NCBI RefSeq assembly: GCF_024055715.1
Contig: NZ_JAMXMV010000001.1
Coordinates: forward strand, 744,001-808,000
Origin: Actinoallomurus soli
GTDB lineage: Bacteria > Actinomycetota > Actinomycetes > Streptosporangiales > Streptosporangiaceae
DNA: 64,000 nt
Reading direction: 5' to 3'
The notes under the pieces were generated by a model that worked only from the letters and a program-made list of their open reading frames with translations, had not been told where the DNA came from and did no database searches. The stretch's first letter is position 1; each line of letters starts with the position of its first letter. The position numbers and the translations under genes are program-made. Of the stretch, positions 17,190 to 25,700 are shown piece after piece.

Positions 17190-17256
17190 TTGACAGTCGT
17201 CGCGGGGAAATTTAGCGTCTGCCCGCAGGCCTCGGACGACGTTCGAAATATCGAAC
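17190..17256 (+). promoter_or_regulatory. Promoter and palindromic operator of the secreted aldose epimerase
   Basis: TTGACA (17190-17195), 17-bp spacer, TAGCGT (17213-17218): a near-ideal housekeeping promoter. GTTCGAAATATCGAAC (17241-17256) is an inverted repeat with six-base arms, about 22 bp after the -10 and 15 bp before the start codon, suited to roadblock repression. AAGGAG at 17261 is the ribosome binding site. Confidence 0.75.
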
Positions 17257-17271
17257 AGGGAAGGAGCATTT

Positions 17272-18429
17272 GTGCCCCTCCGCCTCAAGAAGACCCGCGT
17301 TCTCGGTGCCGTCGCCCTGGCGGCGCTGGTGGCCGGCGCGCTCCCGGCGGTCAACGCCTCCGCGACGTCGAGCCCGACCATCTCCAAGGAACTGTTCGGC
17401 ACGCTGTCGGACGGCACCAAGGTGTGGCGCTACACCCTCAGCGACAGCGCCATCCGCGTCAAGATCATCACTTACGGCGGCATCGTCCAGCAGCTCGACG
17501 CCCCGGACCGGCACGGCCACCGTGCCGACGTCGTGCTCGGCTTCCCCACGCTGGACGACTACGTCGCCAAGAACAACCCGGGCCCGTACTTCGGCGCGCT
17601 GATCGGCCGGTACGGCAACCGCATCGCCAAGGGCACCTTCACGCTCGACGGCACGACCTACCACCTGCCGCTCAACAACAACGGCAACTCCCTGCACGGC
17701 GGGCCGAAGGGCTTCGACACCAAGGTCTGGACCGCCACGGAGGTCAAGAGCAAGAACGCGGTCGGAGTGCGGCTGGAGTACACGAGCCCGGACGGGGACA
17801 TGAACTACCCCGGCACCCTCAAGACCGCCGTGACCTACACGCTCAGCGGTAGGTCCCTGCGCCTCGACTACCGGGCCACCACGGACAAGGCCACGATCGT
17901 CAACCTGACCAACCACTCCTACTTCAACCTCGCGGGCGAGGGGTCCGGGGGCATCTACGACCACCGGCTGCGCCTCAACGCCAGTCGCTACACCCCGGTC
18001 GACTCCACCCTCATCCCGACCGGGCAGCTCGCGCCGGTCGCCGGCACGCCGATGGACTTCACCAAGGCCACGCCGATCGGCGCGCGCATCCGGGACGGCT
18101 TCCAGCAGCTCGCCTACGGGCAGGGCTACGACCACAACTGGGTGCTGAACGGCTCGGGCTTCCGGCTCGCCGCCGAGGTCGGCGAGCCGACCAGCGGCCG
18201 GGTGCTGAAGATCTACACCGACCAGCCCGGCATCCAGTTCTACTCGGGCAACTTCCTCGACGGCACGCTGTACGGCACGAGCGGCCGGCAGTACCGCCAG
18301 GGCGACGGGTTCGCGCTGGAGACCCAGCACTTCCCCGACTCGCCGAACCACCCGAACTTCCCGTCCACCGTGCTGCGCCCTGGGCAGACCTACAAGACCT
18401 CGACCGTCTGGTCCTTCTCCGCGCACTGA
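17272..18429 (+). CDS. Secreted aldose 1-epimerase (galactose mutarotase family)
   Basis: A 385-residue GalM-family protein with a Sec signal peptide (residues 1-31, ending VNASA). GTG 17272 follows AAGGAG by five bases. Catalytic-site motifs are present: 'GRYGNRIAKGTFTLDG', NSLHGGPKGFD, the His motif NHSYFNLAGEG, YDHNWVL, and the base-bearing ALETQHFPDSPNHPNFPST. It interconverts alpha and beta anomers of aldohexoses. Most GalM enzymes are cytoplasmic; an exported one suggests help in presenting the right anomer to an importer or glycosidase. Single gene with its own promoter and operator, ended by a strong hairpin shared with the convergent kinase gene. Confidence 0.93.
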   Translation: MPLRLKKTRVLGAVALAALVAGALPAVNASATSSPTISKELFGTLSDGTKVWRYTLSDSAIRVKIITYGGIVQQLDAPDRHGHRADVVLGFPTLDDYVAKNNPGPYFGALIGRYGNRIAKGTFTLDGTTYHLPLNNNGNSLHGGPKGFDTKVWTATEVKSKNAVGVRLEYTSPDGDMNYPGTLKTAVTYTLSGRSLRLDYRATTDKATIVNLTNHSYFNLAGEGSGGIYDHRLRLNASRYTPVDSTLIPTGQLAPVAGTPMDFTKATPIGARIRDGFQQLAYGQGYDHNWVLNGSGFRLAAEVGEPTSGRVLKIYTDQPGIQFYSGNFLDGTLYGTSGRQYRQGDGFALETQHFPDSPNHPNFPSTVLRPGQTYKTSTVWSFSAH

Positions 18430-18446
18430 CCCCGGCCCGACCTCAC

Positions 18447-18484
18447 GTCGCCCAGAGCCGCCCGTACGCGGGCCTCTGGGCGAC
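18447..18484. terminator. Bidirectional hairpin terminator
   Basis: GTCGCCCAGAG (18447-18457) pairs perfectly with CTCTGGGCGAC (18474-18484), and the loop itself pairs GCCCG with CGGGC. It lies between the convergent epimerase and kinase genes. No T-run, as is usual in GC-rich actinomycetes. Confidence 0.8.
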
Positions 18485-18539
18485 GCCGCTTCTCAGCCGG
18501 GGTTCCCGGGCCGCGACTCCGGCACCGCCGGCCACCCTC

Positions 18540-20441
18540 TCAGCGGACGCTCCAGAGGCGGATGATCGCGTCGTCGCCGGCCGTCGCGAGGGTCCTGCCG
18601 TCGGGAGCGAAGGCGACGGCGTCGACGACGCCCGTCCGCGTCGGGAGGGTGGTGACCGGGCGCCGGGCCAGGGCGTCCCACAGCAGTACGGTGTCGCCTC
18701 CGGCGCAGGCCAGGATCCGGCCGTCCGGGCTGAACGTCACGCCGTTGACGCGGCCGGGCAGGTCGGGCAGGGACACCAGGAGCCGGTGCGTGCCGACGTC
18801 CCACAGCCGCACGCGACCGTCGTAGCCGCCGGCCGCCAGGGTCCGGCCGTCCGGGCTGAACGCCATGCCCACGACCAGGGACGTCAGCCGGGTCACGGTG
18901 ACGGGGCGGGCGGGCCGGGCGGTGTCCCACAGCCGGATCGCCCAGGTCCCCGCGGTGGCCAGGGTGGTCCCGCGCGGCGCGAAGGCGGCGGTGAACATGC
19001 TCTCGCCGTGGACCGGCAGCGTGGCGACGGCGTGGTGGTCCCGGACGCTCCACAGGCGCACCGCGTCGCCCGCGCTCGCGAGGACCGCGCCGTCCGGGCT
19101 GAAGGCCAGGGCGCTGACGCCGTTGCCGTGCGTGTCCAGGGTCGCGATCCGCGCACGCCCGTCACCGCTCCACAGCAGCACCTTGCCGTCGTACCCCGCG
19201 GTCGCCAGCGTCCGGCCGTCCGGGCTGAACGCCGCGGCGAACACGTCGTACGCGTGCCCGGTGAGAGTCGTCGTGAGCCGCCGGTCGGCGAGGTTCCAGA
19301 GCCGTACGGTGTGGTCCGCGCCCCCGGAGGCGAGGGTGCGCCCGTCCGGGCTGAAGGCCACGGTGTAGATCTCACTCGGGCCCGCCGGAAGAGTGGCCAG
19401 GAGCCGCGGTGCGGTGGTCGCCGGGGTGCGCCGCGTCCGCCCCGTGCCGTCGTGGGCACGGTCCGGGACGGTCAGGAGGGCGAGCGCGAGGGCGGCGACC
19501 GGAGCGGCGATGAGCATCAGGCGGTGCCGCCCGTGCCACGGCCGCGCGCCGGGCCCGGCGCGCCCTGGCCGGAGCGGTCCGGCGGGCGCGTCCGCCGGCC
19601 GCGCGCGGTCGCCTCGCGGCCCGGCCCGGTCGGCGACCGCCGTGAGGAGGGCGGTGGCCGCGTCCGCGTCGAGACGGTCGGCGGCCTCCTTGCGGAGCAG
19701 CCCGTCCAGGACCGGACCCAGCGGGCCGGCGTGGGGCGCGGGAGCCGGGTCGTCGGTGATGATCGAGTGCAGCACGGCGTTCGGGTTGACGCCGTTGAAG
19801 GGCCGCCGCCCTTCGACGGCGTAGAACATCGTCGCGCCGAGCGACCACAGGTCGGAGGCCGCGACGGCGGGCTCGCCCCGGGCGCGCTCGGGCGCGAGGT
19901 AGGCGGGAGCGCCCATGACGACGTCGGACTGGGTGAGGGCCGGGTCGCCCTCGACGGTCGCGAGCCCGAAGTCCCCGAGAACGACGCGACGGCCCGCCAG
20001 CAGGACGTTGCCGGGCTTGACGTCGCGGTGCAGCACCCCCGCCCGGTGCGCGGCGCGCAGGGCGTCGAGTAACTGCAGGCCGATGTCGGCGACGCGCTCC
20101 GGAGGGAGCGGCCCGTACGCGCGCACCAGTTCGCCCAGGGACCGTCCGTCGACGTACTCCATGATGATCCACGGATCGTCGCCGTCCTCGACGACGTCGT
20201 GGACGGTGACGACGCCGGGGTGGTCGAGGCGCGCCGCGGAGCGCGCCTCCTGGAGGGTCCGGCGGCGCTGTTCGGTGCGCTGCTCGACGGTGGAGTACGC
20301 GGGAAGGAACAGGCGTTTGGCGGCGACGTCGCGGTGCAGGCGTTCGTCGCGGGCACGCCACACGACCGCGAAACCGCCTCGGCCGATCTCCTCGACGAGA
20401 CGGTACTGCCCGGCGATCAGCCGCCCTCGGCCCTCCGGCAT
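18540..20441 (-). CDS. Ser/Thr protein kinase with extracytoplasmic WD40 domain
   Basis: A 633-residue membrane kinase. ATG 20441 (MPEGRGRLIAGQYRL) is preferred because it places the kinase fold at the N terminus; an open frame continues to 20552 into the upstream gene's end. Residues 10-275 are a Hanks-type kinase: GRGGFAVVW, VAAKRLF lysine, HRDVKPGN, DFGLATVEG and 'MGAPAYLAPERARGE'. A Pro/Arg-rich linker precedes one membrane helix near 305-325. Residues 340-633 hold seven WD40 repeats of the form FSPDGRTLATAGYDGKVLLW, probably a seven-bladed propeller outside the membrane that senses a ligand or protein. Downstream of the DUF4397-sortase gene on the same strand. Confidence 0.92.
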   Translation of the reverse strand: MPEGRGRLIAGQYRLVEEIGRGGFAVVWRARDERLHRDVAAKRLFLPAYSTVEQRTEQRRRTLQEARSAARLDHPGVVTVHDVVEDGDDPWIIMEYVDGRSLGELVRAYGPLPPERVADIGLQLLDALRAAHRAGVLHRDVKPGNVLLAGRRVVLGDFGLATVEGDPALTQSDVVMGAPAYLAPERARGEPAVAASDLWSLGATMFYAVEGRRPFNGVNPNAVLHSIITDDPAPAPHAGPLGPVLDGLLRKEAADRLDADAATALLTAVADRAGPRGDRARPADAPAGPLRPGRAGPGARPWHGRHRLMLIAAPVAALALALLTVPDRAHDGTGRTRRTPATTAPRLLATLPAGPSEIYTVAFSPDGRTLASGGADHTVRLWNLADRRLTTTLTGHAYDVFAAAFSPDGRTLATAGYDGKVLLWSGDGRARIATLDTHGNGVSALAFSPDGAVLASAGDAVRLWSVRDHHAVATLPVHGESMFTAAFAPRGTTLATAGTWAIRLWDTARPARPVTVTRLTSLVVGMAFSPDGRTLAAGGYDGRVRLWDVGTHRLLVSLPDLPGRVNGVTFSPDGRILACAGGDTVLLWDALARRPVTTLPTRTGVVDAVAFAPDGRTLATAGDDAIIRLWSVR

Positions 20442-20493
20442 GGCAGGACGATAACCGTCGGCCGGTCCCGTGAGATAGGGACCTTCGGTCCGC

Positions 20494-20530
20494 CGTCCCC
20501 GCATGGCCGCCCGCCGCCGCTGCGGGGACG
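20494..20530 (-). terminator. Hairpin between sortase gene and kinase gene
   Basis: CGTCCCCGCA (20494-20503) pairs with TGCGGGGACG (20521-20530), a ten-base-pair stem with a 17-base loop just after the sortase stop on the minus strand. A second inverted repeat, GGTCCC/GGGACC (20464-20483), sits before the kinase start. Either could separate the two transcripts. Confidence 0.5.
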
Positions 20531-20538
20531 ACCTGCGG

Positions 20539-22125
20539 TCATCCGGGCTCATGGGCGAGGCTCGCGTACACGACCACGTCGCGCCGGTAGTGCCCGGACA
20601 CCGGGTCGAACGCGCCGCCGCAGGTGATGAGGCGCAGCTGCGGATCGGGGGTCGCCCCGTAGACCTCCTCGGTCGGGAACGCCGTCTTGGGGAAGGACCG
20701 CACGCGATCGACGGTGAAGGCCGCGACCCGGCCGGTCGCGTCCGTGACCAGGATCCGGTCGCCCGGCCGCAGCGTCGTGAGCCGGGTGAACACGGCCGGG
20801 CCCGTACGGGAGTCGACGTGTCCCGCGATCACGGCCGGCCCCGTGTCACCGGGCCGGATGCCGTCGCCGAACCATCCGGCGCGGGCGGGGTCGCCTGGCG
20901 GGAGAAGCCGCCCGTTCCGGTCCGTCGAGAGGCGCTCCAGCCCGGTCCGCACCCCGATCGCGGGGATCCGCAGCACCGCCGGATCGGCGTACGCGCCGGC
21001 CCGGCTTACAGGTCCCCCCTCGACCGACTCGCCCGCCCGGTGTACGGGCCGGGTCTCGGTCGGTTCACCGGGCGGGTCCGCGAGTCCGGCCTCGACGGGT
21101 TCGCCTGCCCGGTGTACGCGCCGGGTTTCGGCCGGTTCACCGGGCCGGTCGGCAGGGTGGGTCTCGGCCGGCGCACCGGGCGGCGGGAGCAGCCGGGCGG
21201 ACGCCGTCCACGGCGGCGGGGCGACCCGGCCGGCGAGCCCGCCGAGTCCCGTCTCGACGGGCCCGCGCGGCGTTCGGCGGGGCCCCGCGGCGTCGCGAAG
21301 GTCGAGCAGCCGGAGCCCGGATGCGCCGTCGAGCACGACGAGCGTGTGCACGGAACCCGCGCGCAGGGTCACCCGCGACCTCACCTGCGCGCCGGACCCG
21401 CCGGTGACGCGGACGGTCGTCACCCCCGCCCGCACCGGCCGGTAGGCGGTGACGTCCGGGAACCGCAGGTCTCCCGCGACGGTGCGGGCGCCCGCGGTGA
21501 CGGTCACCGCCGGCCGCCGGAGCGACGCCTGGACGACGCGGAGCGCCACCCGGCCCGCCGGCGCGGTGCGCGTGTCCTCCAGGACCCTGAGCGTGAGCCC
21601 CTTGTACGGGCCGAGGCCCGCGACGGTGTAGGCGGTCCCCGCGCGCACGCGGACATGGGCGGACAGCACCGGCGGGCTCGTCGCCGCCGCGTCGGCGGGG
21701 CGCATCGCGACGGTGTAGGCGCCGCCGCCGAGCCGCTGGTACGGCGAGAGCGCGCCGTAGCCGACGTGTTTGAGCACCAGGCGCGGCGTGCCGTGCCCCG
21801 CGGCGTACAGGTAGACGTCGACGGCGGGGGCGTCGGGGGACAGGTGCGCCAACCGGAGATAGCCGTCGCCCGGCGCGGCCTGGAGGTGACCGTCGCCCGG
21901 CGCGGTCCGGAGAAGGCCGTCGTCCGGTGCGGCCGGGAGATGACCGAGACGTGGCGTGGCGCGGAGACGGCCGTCGCCTGGCGCGGTCCGGAGGAGGCCG
22001 TCGTCCGGTGTGGCCAGGGCGGGTGAGGACCCCGGCAGTACGACGCCTAAGGCGGTGACGGTGACGAGGACGGGTCCGCGGGCCCTGCGGGTCCGGGCTG
22101 TGGACCGTACGGGGCGGGTCGTCAT
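20539..22125 (-). CDS. DUF4397 domain fused to class F-like sortase
   Basis: A 528-residue exported protein. An N-terminal hydrophobic segment (about 17-38, ending SPALA) is followed by a repetitive stretch (39-90) built on DDGLLRTAPGDG-like units. Residues 92-285 form a DUF4397 domain (YLRLAHLSPDAPAVDVYLYA). A low-complexity Pro/Glu/Arg linker (about 300-375) repeats 'PAETRRVHRAGEPVE'. Residues 380-528 are a sortase: His near 436 in VIAGHVDS, Cys502 in LITCGG, Arg near 517 in HYRRDVVVYA. The sortase half would catalyse transpeptidation or hydrolysis at the cell surface; DUF4397 may bind a ligand. No LPxTG substrate gene is adjacent. Divergent from the conservon. Confidence 0.88.
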   Translation of the reverse strand: MTTRPVRSTARTRRARGPVLVTVTALGVVLPGSSPALATPDDGLLRTAPGDGRLRATPRLGHLPAAPDDGLLRTAPGDGHLQAAPGDGYLRLAHLSPDAPAVDVYLYAAGHGTPRLVLKHVGYGALSPYQRLGGGAYTVAMRPADAAATSPPVLSAHVRVRAGTAYTVAGLGPYKGLTLRVLEDTRTAPAGRVALRVVQASLRRPAVTVTAGARTVAGDLRFPDVTAYRPVRAGVTTVRVTGGSGAQVRSRVTLRAGSVHTLVVLDGASGLRLLDLRDAAGPRRTPRGPVETGLGGLAGRVAPPPWTASARLLPPPGAPAETHPADRPGEPAETRRVHRAGEPVEAGLADPPGEPTETRPVHRAGESVEGGPVSRAGAYADPAVLRIPAIGVRTGLERLSTDRNGRLLPPGDPARAGWFGDGIRPGDTGPAVIAGHVDSRTGPAVFTRLTTLRPGDRILVTDATGRVAAFTVDRVRSFPKTAFPTEEVYGATPDPQLRLITCGGAFDPVSGHYRRDVVVYASLAHEPG

Positions 22126-22471
22126 GACGGCCTCCTGACCTGCTCACGCCCGCGCGTCACGCGGGCTGATCCGTTCGCGCCCGCGCCTCGCGGGCCGGTG
22201 GCGGTGCCGGAAACGGTGCCGATCGGGAGCACCCGGCCGATCTGCCGCTGCGTGAAGTCTTCCTCACGGAGTGCCGTCATGTCCGGTGATCCGGCCGATG
22301 CCCGGACCGGACCGGCGTTTTCAATCCCCGCCTTCTTCGCGGCGCCGATGTTCCGCGGGAAACGCGTATGGCCCAGGGGGACTATTGCCACCCGCGCGGC
22401 ACGTGTGGTGCCATTTGAGCCCCCGGGATCTTGATGTTTCGAAAATGTTCATGGAGACGGCGAGGCCATCA
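22126..22471. other. Divergent intergenic region between sortase and conservon
   Basis: 346 bp without a gene. It holds GC hairpins near the sortase start (GCCCGCG/CGCGGGC at 22148-22166) and an inverted repeat GGCACGTGTGGTGCC (22398-22412; arms GGCAC/GTGCC) about 60 bp before cvnA. The last 100 bp are AT-richer and probably contain the cvnA promoter, though I see no clear -35/-10 pair. Confidence 0.5.
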
Positions 22472-24874
22472 ATGCGTTCTCCCAAGCGTTCCGGCAGGTG
22501 GTCGCTGCGGACCAGGCTGCTGGTGCTGAGCCTCGTCCCGATCATCTGCCTGGCCGGGGTCTGGGCGTTCGCCGCGTTCCTCGCCTCCCGCGACGCGATC
22601 GGCAAGTACGAGGCGTCGACCGCCTACAAGAAGGTCACCATCCCGGGCGCGAAGCTCGAGGCCGCGCTGCAGCGGGAGCGCCTGGTGTCGGCCGTCCTGC
22701 TGGGTTCCAAGGGCCGGCGGGACCGGCAGGAGGTCACCGACGGCCGGGCCGCGGTGGACGCCGCGCAGGCGGAGTTCCGCAGGTCCGCGCTGTCGGGTGA
22801 CGCCCAGCGCTCCGTCAACCCGACGACGCGCCAGCGGCTCGACGACCTGTGGCAGCAGCTCGACGGGCTCGCCGCCCTGCGCGGGCAGGTCGACGGCGGG
22901 TCCGTGGACGCCCTCCGCGTGATCGGGGACTACGGCACCCTGATCGAGTCGGTGATCCGTGTGTTCGGCACGATGATCGTCATCGACGACGCGGAGATCT
23001 ACCAGCAGGGCACGGCGCTGGTCGAGTCCGCCACGGCGCGCGAGTTCGTGATGCGCGAGGACGCCCTGGTGAGCTCGACGCTGGCGACCAAGGGGCACCG
23101 CCTCACCGCTCCGGCCTACGACATGTTCGCCCAGAGCGCCTACAACGAGCGCTACCTGTTCGACTCGGCGCGCTCGAGGGCGAAGATCTCCCTGCGTGCT
23201 CCGTGGGAGAAGGTCGCCGGGTCGCCGGACTTCACCGCCTTCCGCACGATGGAGGACGCGATCATCGGGGCGCGTCCCGGCGCCCGGCTGCCGGCGCAGA
23301 CCGTCTCCTGGCAGGCGACGATCGAGCCCCTGATGAGCGCCTGGTCGCAGGCGACCATCGACGCCGGCCGGGCGCTGACCGACGAGACGAAACCGATCAA
23401 GCAGAGGTCGATCTTCTTCCTCGCCCTCACGGCGGGCGTCGGGCTCGTCGCGCTGGCCCTGTCGATCATCGTCTCCATCCTGTTCGGCCGTACGCTCGCG
23501 CGGGAGATGGCCGCGCTCCAGCAGGCCGCCCTCGACCTCGCCCAGGTCCGCCTGCCGCAGCTGATCAAGCGGCTGCGCGCGGGGGAGGAGGTCGACGTCG
23601 ACGCCGAGAGCCCGCCGGTCGGGGGCGGTGGCAGCAAGGAGGTCGCCCGCGTCGCGGACGCCCTCGGCGCTCTGCAGCGCACCGCCGTCGAGGCCGCGGT
23701 GGGCGAGACCGAGCTGCGGAAGGGCATCAACAAGGTCTTCATCAACCTCGCCTGGCGCCACCAGTCGCTGCTCCACCGCCAGCTCGCCATGCTCGAGACG
23801 ATGGAGAAGAAGGCCCGCGACCCGGACGTCCTCGACGACCTGTTCGCGCTCGACCACCTCACCACGCGCATGCGCCGGCACGCCGAGGGCGTGGCGATCC
23901 TGTCGGGCGCGGCGCCCGCCCGCGGCTGGCACAACCCGGTCGGCATCAAGGACGTCCTGCGGGCGGCGATCGCCGAGGTGGAGGACTACACCCGCGTCGT
24001 GGTCGAGGCCGCCACTCCGGCGGCGCTCGACGGCGCCATCGTCGCGGACACGACGCACCTGCTCGCCGAGCTGATCGAGAACGCCACGGCGTTCTCCCCG
24101 CCCACCACGCAGGTACAGGTCCGCGGTGAGCTCGTGGCCCACGGCTACGCGATCGAGGTCGAGGACCGCGGCATCGGACTGGACGACGAGGAGCTCGCCG
24201 AGGCAAACGAGCGGCTGGCGAACCCCCCGGAGTTCGACCTGCTGGACAGCGACCGGCTCGGCCTGTTCATCGTCGCCAGGCTCGCCGACCGGCATGGGAT
24301 ACGGGTCACGCTGGGCTCGTCGCCGTACGGCGGTGTACGGGCGGTCGTGCTCGTCCCGCCGGACCTGGTCGCGGGGGATCAGGGGTTCGAGTACGACGAC
24401 GCGTGGTCGGAGCAGCCCGCCTTCGACCCGGCCTGGCGTGCCGTCGCCGAGGTCGAGGCGCCCGCCGCCCCGTCTCCGGCGCCCCAGGCCGCGCCGCTCG
24501 AGATCGCCGCCCCGGCGAGCGCGGGCGAGTGGTCGAATCAGGCACAGTGGCCGGATCAGGTGCAGTGGCCGGACGAGACCGAATGGCCGGACGACCGAAT
24601 CGCGTGGCGCGCGCCGGACTGGGCCGGTTCCGGATGGGCCGGTGACGACGTCCAGACGCCGTACGAGGGCTGGACCGACCCCGACGCCCCCGAACTGCCG
24701 AGGCGAGTGCGCCAGGCGAACCTCGCCCCGCAGTTGCGCAGAGAGCCGGCCGGGCCGGAACCGATGGCCGGCGACGCGACGACGACCCGTCCGCCGGAGG
24801 AGACCCGGTCGCTCATGGCATCGCTTCAACGGGGATGGCAGCGCGGCCGCCAGGCCCCGGACCTCGATGAGTAG
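22472..24874 (+). CDS. cvnA: Conservon sensor histidine kinase-like protein CvnA
   Basis: An 800-residue membrane protein of the nitrate/nitrite-sensor kinase type found at the head of actinomycete conservons. ATG 22472 has GAGG six bases upstream; ATGs at 22445 and 22451 are alternatives. TM1 near 13-36, extracellular NIT-like helical sensor 45-300, TM2 near 312-335, a HAMP-like stretch, then a GHKL ATPase domain about 500-640 (N-box ELIENATAFSPP near 533, G1 EDRGIGLDD, G2-like DRLGLFIVARLADRHG). The usual phosphoacceptor His motif is not clear. The C-terminal 140 residues are disordered and Trp/Asp-rich with short repeats (QWPDQVQWPDETEWPDD). It heads the cvnABCD operon. Confidence 0.92.
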   Translation: MRSPKRSGRWSLRTRLLVLSLVPIICLAGVWAFAAFLASRDAIGKYEASTAYKKVTIPGAKLEAALQRERLVSAVLLGSKGRRDRQEVTDGRAAVDAAQAEFRRSALSGDAQRSVNPTTRQRLDDLWQQLDGLAALRGQVDGGSVDALRVIGDYGTLIESVIRVFGTMIVIDDAEIYQQGTALVESATAREFVMREDALVSSTLATKGHRLTAPAYDMFAQSAYNERYLFDSARSRAKISLRAPWEKVAGSPDFTAFRTMEDAIIGARPGARLPAQTVSWQATIEPLMSAWSQATIDAGRALTDETKPIKQRSIFFLALTAGVGLVALALSIIVSILFGRTLAREMAALQQAALDLAQVRLPQLIKRLRAGEEVDVDAESPPVGGGGSKEVARVADALGALQRTAVEAAVGETELRKGINKVFINLAWRHQSLLHRQLAMLETMEKKARDPDVLDDLFALDHLTTRMRRHAEGVAILSGAAPARGWHNPVGIKDVLRAAIAEVEDYTRVVVEAATPAALDGAIVADTTHLLAELIENATAFSPPTTQVQVRGELVAHGYAIEVEDRGIGLDDEELAEANERLANPPEFDLLDSDRLGLFIVARLADRHGIRVTLGSSPYGGVRAVVLVPPDLVAGDQGFEYDDAWSEQPAFDPAWRAVAEVEAPAAPSPAPQAAPLEIAAPASAGEWSNQAQWPDQVQWPDETEWPDDRIAWRAPDWAGSGWAGDDVQTPYEGWTDPDAPELPRRVRQANLAPQLRREPAGPEPMAGDATTTRPPEETRSLMASLQRGWQRGRQAPDLDE

Positions 24875-24893
24875 CCGCGAAGGTGAGGGGCCG

Positions 24894-25319
24894 ATGCTGG
24901 ATACGACCGGTGAGCTGAACTGGTTGCTCGACGATCTCGTCGGACGTGTCGCCCGCGTGCGGCACGCGATGATCCTGACCGGCGACGGACTGCCGATGGG
25001 GACGTCGCGGGGCATGGACCCCGAGGAGGCCGAGCGGTTCGCCGCGCTGGCGGCCGGCCTGTACAGCCTGGCCCGGACCGTCAGCGAGCGCGTCAAGGGC
25101 GGGGGCATTCGCCAGACGGTGATCGAGATGGAGAAGGCGTTCCTGTTCGTCGTCGCGGCGGGCGACGGCACCTGCCTGGCGGTCGTGAGCGAGGGCGACG
25201 CGAACATCGGCCTGATCGCCTACGAGATGGCGCGGCTCGTCAAGCGGGTCCGCCGCCATCTGGCCACGTCCGCCCGCTCGGCGGCCACGAGTCCGGACGG
25301 ACCGCCGGGGGGAGCGTGA
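24894..25319 (+). CDS. cvnB: Roadblock/LC7 protein CvnB
   Basis: A 141-residue roadblock/LC7 protein, the MglB-like partner of the conservon GTPase. ATG 24894 gives the family start (MLDTTGELNWLLDDLVGR) with GAGG five bases upstream; ATG 24867 would add nine residues. Characteristic segments are 'VRHAMILTGDGLPMGTSRG' and 'FLFVVAAGDGTCLAVVSE'. In Streptomyces conservons CvnB helps assemble a membrane-associated complex with CvnA, C and D, and probably acts as a GTPase-activating or scaffold subunit. Twenty bases after cvnA and six before cvnC. Confidence 0.94.
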   Translation: MLDTTGELNWLLDDLVGRVARVRHAMILTGDGLPMGTSRGMDPEEAERFAALAAGLYSLARTVSERVKGGGIRQTVIEMEKAFLFVVAAGDGTCLAVVSEGDANIGLIAYEMARLVKRVRRHLATSARSAATSPDGPPGGA

Positions 25320-25325
25320 TCCTCC

Positions 25326-25700
25326 GTGACCGCGTCCAAGCGCCGATGGTTCGACGACGCGGCCGGCCCGGTGGTCCGGCCGTACGCGGTGAGCCGTGGC
25401 CGGACCCGGTCGTACGGGGAGACGCTGGACCTGCTGGCGATCGTCGTCGGCAGGCCGCCGGCGTGGGCGGACCGGCGGTGGCTGGACCCGGAGCACCTGC
25501 GGCTCCTCGGCCTCTGCCGGCGGCCGATGACGGTCGCCGACCTCGCCGCCGACGTGGGGCTGCCGCTCGGCGTCGTCCGCGTTCTGCTGGGAGATCTTCG
25601 ATACTGGGGCCTGATCAACGTGCGGCCTCCCGAGACGCGTTCGTACGCGCACGACGAACGGATACTCAGGACTGTGCTCAATGAGCTATACACACTTTGA
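25326..25700 (+). CDS. cvnC: DUF742 protein CvnC
   Basis: A 124-residue DUF742 protein from GTG 25326. It shows the family pattern VVRPYAVSRGRTR near residue 16, a winged-helix-like segment 'MTVADLAADVGLPLGVVRVL' near 68-88, and the C-terminal LRYWGLINVRPP. The third conservon component, thought to bridge the roadblock protein and the GTPase. Its 3' end overlaps cvnD by 20 bases, implying coupled translation at fixed stoichiometry. Confidence 0.94.
   Translation: MTASKRRWFDDAAGPVVRPYAVSRGRTRSYGETLDLLAIVVGRPPAWADRRWLDPEHLRLLGLCRRPMTVADLAADVGLPLGVVRVLLGDLRYWGLINVRPPETRSYAHDERILRTVLNELYTL

Noticed and set aside
18430-18539. Small RNA at the convergent kinase/epimerase junction
   Set aside because: The long hairpin is explained as a bidirectional terminator; no promoter is visible.
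20503-22026. Plus-strand frame of 507 codons opposite the sortase fusion
   Set aside because: Low-complexity Arg/Gly/Pro content; the minus strand has clear DUF4397 and sortase motifs.
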